The position numbers and the translations under genes were made by a program. From contig NZ_WFKJ01000014.1 of assembly GCF_009208075.1 (NCBI RefSeq), positions 1 to 56,961 of the forward strand: a stretch of DNA of 56,961 nucleotides. The letters run 5' to 3'. Position 1 is the stretch's first letter, and the number at the start of each line of letters is the position of its first letter. This DNA is from Poseidonibacter ostreae (GTDB taxonomy: Bacteria > Campylobacterota > Campylobacteria > Campylobacterales > Arcobacteraceae). The notes beneath the pieces are model-generated. The model did not search any database and was not told the DNA's origin. It saw only the letters and a program-made list of their open reading frames with translations. Shown here piece by piece: positions 36,772-44,666 of the stretch.

Positions 36772-38763
36772 TTATGAAAGTTTCTCGATTTTTACAGCAG
36801 AATGATTGTAATCAGGTTGTAGTGATTCTTTATCTAATAAATCATTTGTTAAGTAGTTTATTTCTCTATGACTAACTGGAATAAAAATAGTATCTTCTCT
36901 AATAGAATCTGTAATTAAAGCTTTAGATTCAATCTCTCCTCTTCTTGAAGAAATTTTAATAAAATCTCCATCTTTAATATCAAAAGCTTTTGCATTTTTA
37001 GGATGAATTTCACAAAAATTCAAATCTTTGAATTTTAAAAGAGTTCTTGGCAGATTTGTTTTTGTTCCACTATGCCATTGATCTCTTGTTCTTCCTGTTA
37101 GAAGTATAAGTGGATAAATAAGATTTGCTTTTTCACTTAAAAGTTTATTTTGTACAAAGTGAAGATTTGCTTTTTTATTTTCAGTGAAAAACTCTTTGTT
37201 TTTTCTAATCTTTTCTCCCCAGATAAAAGGCTCTTCTTTTAACTTTGAATATGAAGTTTCACTCATATTTAAATGTGGATTTAACTTTGTCATTTCTTGA
37301 AACTCTTCAAAAATTTCTTGTGATGATGAATAATTAAATTCATTTTTAAATCCTAACTCTTGAGCAAGTAGTTGAAAAATTTCCCAATCAGCTTTACAAT
37401 CAATTGAAGACCTAGTTAATTTTTCTTGTTTGGTTACTGTTCTGTCTAGATTTGTTTGTGTTCCTTCTTTTTCTCCCCACGGAGCAGCAGGAAGTTTTAT
37501 ATGAGCAAAGTCTGAAGTTTCAGAGTTTTCATAGGCATTCATTTCAACTACCATTGGTATTTTTTTAATTAATTCTTCTACTTTATTTCTATTTGGTAAG
37601 TGATAAACTGGATCTGTATGACAAATGATTAGTACATCTAAATTTGCATCTAACATTTGTGTAGCTGTTAAGCCTACATTTTTATCAATTTTTTTTGTAT
37701 TCCAAAACTGTGAAACTTTTTTAATTGATTCACTATCAAAACCTAAGTGAACCGCTAGCATAGTTGAAAGACCTCCAACTTCTCTACCACCCATTGCATT
37801 TGGCTGACCTGTTAAAGAAAAGGGTCCATTTCCTGCTTTAAATATTTTTCCACTTAAAAGATGAGTATTAATTAAAGCAAGATTTTTATCAACTCCTTGA
37901 GATGATTGATTTAATCCCATTGTCCAAGCTGATATAATATTTTCGCTACTTTTATATAAAAGCCAAAACTCTTCAAATTGTTCTTTTGTTAATCCTGTTC
38001 TTTTTAGCATTTTTGTAACAGGGATTCTTTTAAATTTATTTTTTAATAATTCATAATTATTTACATGAGTTTTTATAAACTCTTCATCAACAAGTCCTTC
38101 ATCAATAATTCTTTTTGAAACTAAATTAAAAAAATCTATATCGCTATTTGGTTTTAAAGGAAGATGTAAATCTGCAATCTTTGCTGTATCTGTAAATCTT
38201 GGATCAATTACAATAATTTTTAATCCTGCTTTTTTTGCTTTTTTTATACGATTATGAAAAACAACATGAGCTTCCGCTGTATTTGCTCCTGCAAGGATTA
38301 GTAAATCTGCAATATGTACATCTTCCATGCGTACTGGAACATAGTCAATACCAAAAGCTTTTTTATGTGCACTTACAGCACTTGACATACAAGTTCTACT
38401 GTTAGTATCAACATTGTTTGTTCCTATAAAACCTTTTCCTAGTTTATTAGCAATATAATAATCTTCTGTTAAAAGTTGACCTGACAAATAAAAACCTATT
38501 TTTTCTTTTGAAGTTTTTTTGATTTTATTTGCAATTGTAGATATTGCATCTTCCCATGAAGTTACTTTATATTCTGTATTTATATCTTCTCTTATGTGCG
38601 GTCTTAATAATCTTGTAGGTGTTTGAATACTAATTAATTCTGAAATTCCTTTTGAACAAAGTTTTCCTTCATTTGTTGGATAAACTACATCTCCAATAAG
38701 TTTATTTTCTTCAAATTCTAAACCACATCCTACACCACAATAACCACATACTGACTTTATCAT
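36772..38763 (-). CDS. Second molybdopterin nitrate reductase-like enzyme
   Basis: A 663-residue bis-MGD protein of the same family as the nasA product: SVCGYCGVGCGLEF, KLCSKG, the LAGANTAEAHVVFHNRIKKAKKAGLKI region, AWTMGLNQSSQG and LTGRTRDQWHSGTKT. It is about 100 residues shorter, with short N- and C-terminal ends and no [2Fe-2S] domain. It has its own promoter with the nitrogen palindrome. Probably a second assimilatory nitrate reductase; another oxyanion cannot be excluded. It is followed after 118 bases by nirA on the same strand. Confidence 0.82.
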   Translation of the reverse strand: MIKSVCGYCGVGCGLEFEENKLIGDVVYPTNEGKLCSKGISELISIQTPTRLLRPHIREDINTEYKVTSWEDAISTIANKIKKTSKEKIGFYLSGQLLTEDYYIANKLGKGFIGTNNVDTNSRTCMSSAVSAHKKAFGIDYVPVRMEDVHIADLLILAGANTAEAHVVFHNRIKKAKKAGLKIIVIDPRFTDTAKIADLHLPLKPNSDIDFFNLVSKRIIDEGLVDEEFIKTHVNNYELLKNKFKRIPVTKMLKRTGLTKEQFEEFWLLYKSSENIISAWTMGLNQSSQGVDKNLALINTHLLSGKIFKAGNGPFSLTGQPNAMGGREVGGLSTMLAVHLGFDSESIKKVSQFWNTKKIDKNVGLTATQMLDANLDVLIICHTDPVYHLPNRNKVEELIKKIPMVVEMNAYENSETSDFAHIKLPAAPWGEKEGTQTNLDRTVTKQEKLTRSSIDCKADWEIFQLLAQELGFKNEFNYSSSQEIFEEFQEMTKLNPHLNMSETSYSKLKEEPFIWGEKIRKNKEFFTENKKANLHFVQNKLLSEKANLIYPLILLTGRTRDQWHSGTKTNLPRTLLKFKDLNFCEIHPKNAKAFDIKDGDFIKISSRRGEIESKALITDSIREDTIFIPVSHREINYLTNDLLDKESLQPDYNHSAVKIEKLS

Positions 38764-38804
38764 TTTTTTACCCTAAATCTTATAATGTTTAATATTTAAC
38801 CATT

Positions 38805-38859
38805 ATTGTACAGTAAATTAATGTAAAGTTAAGAATTTATAGTATAAAAAATATACTTT
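38805..38859 (-). promoter_or_regulatory. Promoter of the second nitrate reductase with nitrogen palindrome
   Basis: ATAGTATA-AAAAA-TATACTTT (38839-38859) contains a perfect AGTATA-N5-TATACT dyad and matches the nitrogen consensus at 13 of 16 arm positions. Its centre (38849) is 39 bases upstream of a -10 TACAAT (38810-38805, minus strand). It touches the 3' end of the kinase gene. Confidence 0.55.
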
Positions 38860-40485
38860 TTAAACAGAACGCATTATTAAAATGAAGTTAAGTATTAAAA
38901 GAAAATAAAAACCAAACTTATAGACTTTTAAAGGATTTCTTTCTAAAAGAGGTGTGTTTTTATTAAAAAATACTGGTACTTTATTTGGATTATCAAGTTC
39001 AAATTTCATTAATGAGTAATTAGAATATCGAAGTTCATCATCAGCACAAGTTGACCTTAATATAATATTCTCTAACCAATCTGGGATATTTTTATTATAT
39101 TTTTGAGGCAATTTTATATTTTTAAAATTTGGGTTTTGGAAAGGCTCAATTTCTCCATAAGGAAACTCTTTTGTTAATGCTTCATATAAAGTAACACCTA
39201 TTGAGTATATTTCTGTTTTTTCATTAATTGCAGATTCTTTAAATCTTTCAGGCGCTAGATATGAAGCTGTACCTGCTTTATTTGTAATAGAGAATACTTC
39301 AGTAATAGAACCAAAGTCAATAACTTTAAAGATTCTTTTTTCATCTCTATTTATAACAATGATATTCTCAGGTTTTATATCCCCATGAACAAGATTAAAT
39401 TTTAGTAAATACTGACTCATTGCTAGAAGAGTTTTTGTAAGTGTGATAGCATCATCAACGCTTAGAGTTCTTTTTTTAAGATATTGCTTTAGTGTAATTC
39501 CATCAAGTTTCTTCATAATATAATATCTTGAAGTTCTATTTTTAGGTACTACTGATTTTGGGAAAAACCCAGCTTTTAGTCTTTTTGCATTCCAGACTTC
39601 TTTTGTATATAAATCTAATATATCTTCATTTTCTAATGCTTCATAAGGTGCAAATTTTATAACATACTCTTTTGAGTTTTTCTCACAAACCCAAGTTCTG
39701 TCATTTTGGATTAACGATAGTGTTAGTTTATAACCATCTATTTCATCACCTTTTTTTAATTTTTCAGGAATATTTAGTTTTAAATCTTTCATTTTTTGAA
39801 TTTCGTCAGTATCATTTATTTCTAAAACTACTGCACTTGTATCATCTGGAAGATTTTCTTCCATTAATGAACTAGCTTTTTTTACTAAATTATATGCTCC
39901 ATTTTCTAAGTGACTTGTAATCATATTCTCACTCATTACAGAATAAAGACCATCACTACATAACAAAACCCTGTCATCTTTTTGAATATTGTTTTCAAAA
40001 TAAAATATTTCAACATCTTTATCTATACCAATAGCATCTGTTAATACATTATCCATTCCCTCTTCATTATGGTCATGTGAAAGTTGTGCTATTTCTTTAT
40101 TTCTGTATAAATAAATTCTACTATCACCAACATTTGCACCATAAAGTCTATTTCCTTTTATAACTGCGACTGTAACAGTAGTTACTAATTCAGGACGTTC
40201 ATAATCTTGCATAGACTGTGCATATAAAATTGAGTTAATTGATGTAATAAAAGTTTTAATAGCTTTTTCTATACTCCATGCTTTTGGAATATTTTGAAAA
40301 TTTGTAAGAATATGTTGAGTAACTTTTTTAGCAGCAAGGGCTCCAGCTTCAGCAGAACCTACGCCATCACAAAGAACAGCAATTGTTAAATCATTAAATT
40401 GTTTGATTTCATAGTAGTCATCACCTACAATATCTTTTCTTTTTGCTAAAGAGAATCCTGAAGTTTTAATATTGTTTTTACTCAA
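38860..40485 (-). CDS. PP2C phosphatase and Ser/Thr protein kinase fusion
   Basis: A ~541-residue two-headed signalling protein. The N-terminal PP2C domain (to ~240) has LCDGVGSAEAGA, VGDSRIYLYR, LCSDGLYSVM and DDTSAVV. The kinase domain (~260-510) has the VIK lysine, LVHGDIKPENIIV, IDFGSI and TASYLAPE, so both halves look active. A single C-terminal membrane segment ends the protein. I choose TTG 40485 as start because AAAGG lies 6 bases before it; a TTG at 40509 has no such site. Such fusions recur beside nitrate-assimilation genes in proteobacteria, and a link to narK control is inferred. Confidence 0.87.
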   Translation of the reverse strand: MSKNNIKTSGFSLAKRKDIVGDDYYEIKQFNDLTIAVLCDGVGSAEAGALAAKKVTQHILTNFQNIPKAWSIEKAIKTFITSINSILYAQSMQDYERPELVTTVTVAVIKGNRLYGANVGDSRIYLYRNKEIAQLSHDHNEEGMDNVLTDAIGIDKDVEIFYFENNIQKDDRVLLCSDGLYSVMSENMITSHLENGAYNLVKKASSLMEENLPDDTSAVVLEINDTDEIQKMKDLKLNIPEKLKKGDEIDGYKLTLSLIQNDRTWVCEKNSKEYVIKFAPYEALENEDILDLYTKEVWNAKRLKAGFFPKSVVPKNRTSRYYIMKKLDGITLKQYLKKRTLSVDDAITLTKTLLAMSQYLLKFNLVHGDIKPENIIVINRDEKRIFKVIDFGSITEVFSITNKAGTASYLAPERFKESAINEKTEIYSIGVTLYEALTKEFPYGEIEPFQNPNFKNIKLPQKYNKNIPDWLENIILRSTCADDELRYSNYSLMKFELDNPNKVPVFFNKNTPLLERNPLKVYKFGFYFLLILNFILIMRSV

Positions 40486-40513
40486 ATTTTTGCCTTTGTT
40501 ATATATCAAATAT

Positions 40514-40556
40514 ATATCTAAATTAAAATTCTACTAAAGAGTCTTAATTTAGATAT
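40514..40556 (-). promoter_or_regulatory. Long inverted repeat between narK and the kinase gene
   Basis: ATATCTAAATTAA (40514-40526) pairs perfectly with TTAATTTAGATAT (40544-40556), a 13-bp stem with a 17-base loop. It stands directly after the narK terminator and before the kinase start, so it may set read-through into the kinase gene. Confidence 0.45.
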
Positions 40557-40580
40557 AAAAAGAGCAAATGCTCTTTTTAT
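40555..40580 (-). terminator. Terminator of narK
   Basis: ATAAAAAGAGCA and TGCTCTTTTTAT are perfect 12-base arms around AA, overlapping the last codon of narK, with the T-rich arm on the 3' side. Confidence 0.7.
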
Positions 40581-41857
40581 ATTCTACCACCAGCACTTAC
40601 TCCCCAAGTAGTTCTCCATCTAGTTTTTACTAAAGAGATTCCTGAGATTGCAACAAATACAACAACTGCAAAGATTAAGAAACCTGCTGTATATCCATCA
40701 AATGCACCTTTAGACCAACCAAGAGTTTGGATTAATGCAGTACCACCAAGTCCACCAGCACATCCAACAATACCAGTCATAATACCAATATCTTTACCAA
40801 ATCTTTGAGGTACAAGTTGGAATACTGCTCCATTTGCCATACCTAGATTTGCCATAATTAAGAATAATACTAATATTGCAACTGCAAATGGTAATTCTAT
40901 TGTCGCATTAATGATTGCTAATAATGCTACAGTTCCATAGAAGTAGTATAGAGACCTAATTCCACCAATCTTATCAGCTACTGCTCCACCAACTGGTCTT
41001 AAAATTGCACCAGCAAAGATACATAAAGCACCAAAGTATCCAGCAATTACTTTTACATTTCCTTCATCTAATACATCAAGTCCAAATGCTGCCATATCAA
41101 TTTGATATGTATTCATTAAATAAACTTTCATATATCCTGCAAACCCAACAAATCCACCAAATGAAACTGCATAGAATAAACAGAACCACCATGTATCTTT
41201 ATCTTTTAAAAGTTTACCATAGTCTTTTAATTTTTTTGGATTCTTTTTATATACATCTTCAGGTGCATCTTGTGCTAAGAAGAAGTACGCAATTAATACA
41301 ATAATTGCCATAAATGCACCTACACCAAATACAGATTCCCATCCCCAAATTTCAGCAATCTTTGGAGCAAATAAGAAGTCAATAACAACACCAATATTTC
41401 CAGCACCTGCAATTCCTAAAACAACACCTTGAAGTTTTGGTGGATACCATTGACCAGCTTGTGGAAGTGCAACTGCAAATGATGCTCCTGCAAAACCAAG
41501 ACCAAGTGCAACAATTAGTAATTGATTATAAGAAATCTCATTACCTAATAAGTATGCTGTTAATAAAGCAGCAATTACTACGGATTGGGACATAAGTGCA
41601 GTTATTTTAGCACCAAGTTTATCAACACCAAATCCTAATAGAACTCTTAATATAGCTCCTGAAAGAATTGGAAGAGAAAGTAAAGTAGCTTTTTCACTTG
41701 CTGTCATTATATGACCAGTTAAAGCTAAAGCTTCAGTAATTTCTGTACTTAATGGACCTAACATTGTCCAAACCATAAAACTCATGTCAAAGTATAAAAA
41801 AGCCATAAACAATGTTGGTGCATGTCCTTGACCTTTTAAATCTTTTAATCCTGCCAT
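40577..41857 (-). CDS. narK: Nitrate/nitrite MFS transporter
   Basis: A 426-residue, 12-segment major facilitator of the nitrate/nitrite porter family. It has the cytoplasmic-loop motif GFGVDKLGAK, the nitrate-signature-like stretch GFAGASFAVALPQAGQW (residues ~118-134), and a second GGVGGVA-like stretch GMANGAVFQLVPQRFGKD. It moves nitrate into or nitrite out of the cytosol. Single NarK-type rather than a NarK1-NarK2 fusion. Its promoter shares the nitrogen palindrome, and it is divergent from nrtA, giving the cell two nitrate uptake routes from one intergenic region. Confidence 0.9.
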   Translation of the reverse strand: MAGLKDLKGQGHAPTLFMAFLYFDMSFMVWTMLGPLSTEITEALALTGHIMTASEKATLLSLPILSGAILRVLLGFGVDKLGAKITALMSQSVVIAALLTAYLLGNEISYNQLLIVALGLGFAGASFAVALPQAGQWYPPKLQGVVLGIAGAGNIGVVIDFLFAPKIAEIWGWESVFGVGAFMAIIVLIAYFFLAQDAPEDVYKKNPKKLKDYGKLLKDKDTWWFCLFYAVSFGGFVGFAGYMKVYLMNTYQIDMAAFGLDVLDEGNVKVIAGYFGALCIFAGAILRPVGGAVADKIGGIRSLYYFYGTVALLAIINATIELPFAVAILVLFLIMANLGMANGAVFQLVPQRFGKDIGIMTGIVGCAGGLGGTALIQTLGWSKGAFDGYTAGFLIFAVVVFVAISGISLVKTRWRTTWGVSAGGRI

Positions 41858-41885
41858 TTTATTCCTTTAATGTAATTATAAGTTT

Positions 41886-41941
41886 ATTATATATCTGATA
41901 AGTAAATATAAACAATAATAGTTGTATATAAAATATCCAAT
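41886..41941 (-). promoter_or_regulatory. narK promoter with nitrogen-control palindrome
   Basis: GTTGTATA-TAAAA-TATCCAAT (41921-41941) matches the consensus at 14 of 16 arm positions. Its centre (41931) lies 40 bases upstream of a perfect -10 TATAAT (41891-41886, minus strand). Confidence 0.65.
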
Positions 41942-42074
41942 TGGTTAATATGTATTTACAGAAATAAAATATTAATGAAATATTAAGAAATAAAAAATGT
42001 AAATAAAATAAAAAATGCTGCTATTGCTTAATAATACTAGCTTTGTAGATATAGTTAATGTATTTTTAAGATTA

Positions 42075-42130
42075 AATGTATAAAAAGTATCCAATAAATT
42101 GTATCTTTTTTGTTTTTGCTCTGTTACAAT
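42075..42130 (+). promoter_or_regulatory. nrtA promoter with nitrogen-control palindrome
   Basis: AATGTATA-AAAAG-TATCCAAT (42075-42095) matches the consensus at 14 of 16 arm positions. Its centre (42085) lies 40 bases upstream of a -10 TACAAT (42125-42130). A second -10 candidate, TATAAA, is at 42137-42142. The gene starts at 42172 behind AAAAGGAG. Confidence 0.65.
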
Positions 42131-42171
42131 TGATGCTATAAAACATTAACATGGATTAAAAGGAGAAAAAG

Positions 42172-43554
42172 ATGATTAAGCAGGTTCTAAAAATTGGGTT
42201 AGGTGTATCTATAGTTGCAAGTACATTATTAGCAGCTCCAGAGAAAACAAAGTTAAAAATAGGTTTCATTGCATTAACTGATTGTGCACCATTAGTAATT
42301 GCAAAAGAAAAAGGTTTTTTTAAAGCTGAAGGTTTAGATGTACATGTTGCAAAAGAAGGTGGAGGTTGGCCTGGGATTCAACAAAAAGTAATTTCTGGTG
42401 AATATGACTTTTCTCATGCACTTGCAGGTATGCCAATTGCTGCAACTTTAGGAATTAATGGAAATGCTCATTTACAAGCTTTATTATCTTTAGACTTTAA
42501 TGGTAATGCAATTACATATGGTAATAATATTATTGCTGAAATGGAAAAATATGGTTTAGATAAAACTGAACGTCCAGTTACTGCTGATTCGTTAAAAAAA
42601 TATATTGATGCTAAAAGAGCAAAAGAGGGTAAAAACTATGCTCCTTTAAACTTTGGTATGGTTCACCCAGTTTCTACACATAACTATGAGTTAAGATATT
42701 GGATGGCTTCATCTGGAATTAGACCAGATCAAGATTGTACAATTAAGCCATTCCCACCACCAACAATGCCATCAAACTTAATTGCTGGTAATATTGAAGG
42801 TTATTGTGTTGGTGAACCTTGGAATTCAAGAATCGTACTTAAAGGTAAAGGTTCTGCATTAGTTACAAATTATGATATTTGGAATAATAATCCTGAAAAA
42901 GTTTTACAAGCAAGAGCTGATTTTGTTAAGAAAAATCCAGAAACTACAAAAGCTGTTATGAGAGCAGTTGTTAAAGCTCAAAAATGGTTAGATGAATCAT
43001 GGGAAAATAGAGAAGAAGCAATTGGTTACTTAGCAAAAAGAAACTATGTAAATGCTCCTAAAAATGTATTAAGAAAATCTATGAGCGGAACATTCCTTTA
43101 TAATAAAGGTGTAGATTCTGCTAATCCAATGTTTAATGTATTTGCAAATAACTATGCATCATATCCATTTTATTCACATGGTATGTGGTTCGTTACTCAA
43201 ATGTATAGATGGGGACAACTTGATAAGCCTGTAGATATGAAAGCATTAATTGAAAAAGTTTATAGACCTGATTTATTTGCCGAAGTTGCAAAAGAAGTTG
43301 GTTATACATTACCTCCAAGTGCTTGGAAAAAAGATGGTGTTGATGAATATAATAAATTCTTAGATGGTAGAGTTTGGGATCCAAATAAAGCTGTTGATTA
43401 TATTTTTGATGCAAAAGTTCAAAATTCATTAGTTTCAAAAGAAGATTTAATGAAAGCGAACAACTGGAAAGTTGAAACTAAACAACCAAAATATGAGTGT
43501 CATTATGGACCTGCTGGTTGTGCTGATCCTAAATATGTGACAACTGGAAAATAA
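42172..43554 (+). CDS. nrtA: Nitrate ABC transporter, periplasmic substrate-binding protein
   Basis: A 460-residue CmpA/NrtA-family binding protein. A Sec signal (residues 1-20, LLAAPEKT) lacks a lipobox cysteine, so the protein is free in the periplasm. The mature part begins [24 protein letters not shown], the family's ligand-domain start, and includes [20 protein letters not shown] and [13 protein letters not shown]. Nitrate is the likely ligand given narK and nas neighbours; nitrite, bicarbonate or cyanate are less likely alternatives. The last codons and the stop lie inside the first copy of an 83-bp tandem repeat. Confidence 0.9.
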   Translation: MIKQVLKIGLGVSIVASTLLAAPEKTKLKIGFIALTDCAPLVIAKEKGFFKAEGLDVHVAKEGGGWPGIQQKVISGEYDFSHALAGMPIAATLGINGNAHLQALLSLDFNGNAITYGNNIIAEMEKYGLDKTERPVTADSLKKYIDAKRAKEGKNYAPLNFGMVHPVSTHNYELRYWMASSGIRPDQDCTIKPFPPPTMPSNLIAGNIEGYCVGEPWNSRIVLKGKGSALVTNYDIWNNNPEKVLQARADFVKKNPETTKAVMRAVVKAQKWLDESWENREEAIGYLAKRNYVNAPKNVLRKSMSGTFLYNKGVDSANPMFNVFANNYASYPFYSHGMWFVTQMYRWGQLDKPVDMKALIEKVYRPDLFAEVAKEVGYTLPPSAWKKDGVDEYNKFLDGRVWDPNKAVDYIFDAKVQNSLVSKEDLMKANNWKVETKQPKYECHYGPAGCADPKYVTTGK

Positions 43555-43706
43555 AAGACAAGAGTTTGTCTTTTATCAGTTGGAACCCGAAAGTGATGTA
43601 TGAAATACCACTGAAGGGCGAGGCAACTGGAAAATAAAAGACAAGAGTTTGTCTTTTATCAGTTGGAACCCGAAAGTGATGTATGAAATACCACTGAAGG
43701 GCGAGG
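43541..43706 (+). repeat. Two identical tandem copies of a structured 83-bp unit
   Basis: Copies at 43541-43623 and 43624-43706 are identical, and the next 8 bases start a third (CAACTGGA) before diverging. The unit folds strongly. ATAAAAGACAA and TTGTCTTTTAT form an 11-bp hairpin inside CAACTG/CAGTTG. The same CAGTTG can instead pair with the CAACTG of the following copy. That closes a second stem with CCC/GGG, AGTG/CACT and GTAT/ATAC helices separated by symmetric GAA/GAA loops. It is visibly GC-richer than its surroundings. The nrtA stop codon lies in copy 1. Confidence 0.8.
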
Positions 43707-43740
43707 CAACTGGAAGATAAGCAACAAAAAATTAAAATTG

Positions 43741-43827
43741 AAAAGATAAAGTTTTTAAACTTTGTCTTTTTAAATGCCTAGTTATTAAGTTCCTTCCTAC
43801 TTATGCGCAGATTCTAGGCATTTAAAA
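43741..43827 (+). promoter_or_regulatory. Two further hairpins in the nrtA-nrtB gap
   Basis: AAAAGATAAAGTTT (43741-43754) pairs with AAACTTTGTCTTTT (43757-43770). TAAATGCCTAG (43771-43781) pairs with CTAGGCATTTA (43814-43824) around a 32-base pyrimidine-rich loop containing TTCCTTCC. The second stem ends 20 bases before the nrtB start. With the 83-bp repeats the whole 293-base gap is folded. It may protect the nrtA message or reduce transport-gene expression. Confidence 0.55.
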
Positions 43828-43847
43828 GAACAAAAAAAAGGTAAAAG

Positions 43848-44657
43848 ATGAATAAAGAAACATATAAAAAAATACTACTACCCTTTATAGTGTTATTAGT
43901 ATTAATACAAGTTTGGTCTGGTCTTGCAACTATTGTAGAGGATTTCCCAACACCTAGTGATACATATGTATATGCATTTGGTGGAGAAACAGCTGATGGT
44001 GATGAAATAGAGGGTGTTTTATCTGATCCTTTTTATATAGAGAATCAAGATGATAAAGGTTTATTCTGGCAAATATTAGCATCGTTAGAAAGAGTATTTG
44101 CAGGTTTTGTTTTAGCAATTATTGTAGGAGTTCCTGTTGGATTACTTGTAGGAATGAGTAAAAATTTCCAATATGCATTTGAACCATTTATTCAGATATT
44201 TAAGCCAGTTTCACCACTAGCTTGGCTACCTTTATTACTATTTGTTTTTCAAGATATTAATGCAACAGCAATATCTACAATTTTTATAACATCAATTTGG
44301 CCTATTATTATTAATACGGCATTAGGTGTTAAAAATGTAAGTGAAGATTATTTAAATGTTGCTAAGGTATTACAGTTTACTTCTTTAGAGAAGATTACAA
44401 AAATTATATTACCAGTTGCTGTTCCGTATATATTTACAGGAATGAGATTATCACTTGGAATTGCATGGCTTGTTATTGTTGCAGCTGAGATGTTAACAGG
44501 TGGTATTGGTATTGGATTCTGGATTTGGGATGAGTATAATAACCTTTCTTATCATAATATTATTATAGGAATTATCCTTGTTGGTCTGATTGGATTTATT
44601 TTAGATGTAATGATGGGAAAAATTGCAGATTATTTTGATTATAGAAAAAGAACGTAG
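43848..44657 (+). CDS. nrtB: Nitrate ABC transporter permease
   Basis: A 269-residue NitT/TauT-family inner-membrane permease with about six segments. The ABC-coupling EAA loop is present near residue 175: VAKVLQFTSLEKITKIILPVAVPYIFTGMRLSLGIAW. An unusual ~35-residue hydrophilic insert follows the first membrane segment (residues ~32-70), probably periplasmic. It pairs with the NrtA binding protein and the ATPase 9 bases downstream. It is separated from nrtA by 293 folded bases, suggesting lower expression than nrtA. Confidence 0.9.
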   Translation: MNKETYKKILLPFIVLLVLIQVWSGLATIVEDFPTPSDTYVYAFGGETADGDEIEGVLSDPFYIENQDDKGLFWQILASLERVFAGFVLAIIVGVPVGLLVGMSKNFQYAFEPFIQIFKPVSPLAWLPLLLFVFQDINATAISTIFITSIWPIIINTALGVKNVSEDYLNVAKVLQFTSLEKITKIILPVAVPYIFTGMRLSLGIAWLVIVAAEMLTGGIGIGFWIWDEYNNLSYHNIIIGIILVGLIGFILDVMMGKIADYFDYRKRT

Positions 44658-44666
44658 GGATAAAAG

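Larger units (their letters stand above)
41858..42171. other. narK-nrtA divergent regulatory region (314 bases)
   Basis: No gene is seen. The region holds two copies of the nitrogen palindrome, at 41921-41941 serving narK and 42075-42095 serving nrtA, both with TATCCAAT as the right arm on the plus strand. Each is 40 bases from a -10 box pointing to its own gene. The 130 bases between them are featureless and very AT-rich. Confidence 0.65.

Noticed and set aside
43581-43620. TPP riboswitch (ACCC...TGAT...AATACCA...GAAGGG resembles the 3' half of a thi-box)
   Set aside because: The 5' half with CTGAGA is missing, spacing is wrong, and the sequence is explained by its own GAA/GAA helix. The genes are not thiamine genes.
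43541-43706. CRISPR array
   Set aside because: The two units are contiguous and identical with no spacer between them; this is a tandem duplication.
43596-43720. Two 13-codon reading frames, MYEIPLKGEATG plus K or R, one per repeat unit
   Set aside because: No proper ribosome binding site is seen, and strong pairing and higher GC content explain the sequence better. A leader peptide cannot be fully excluded.
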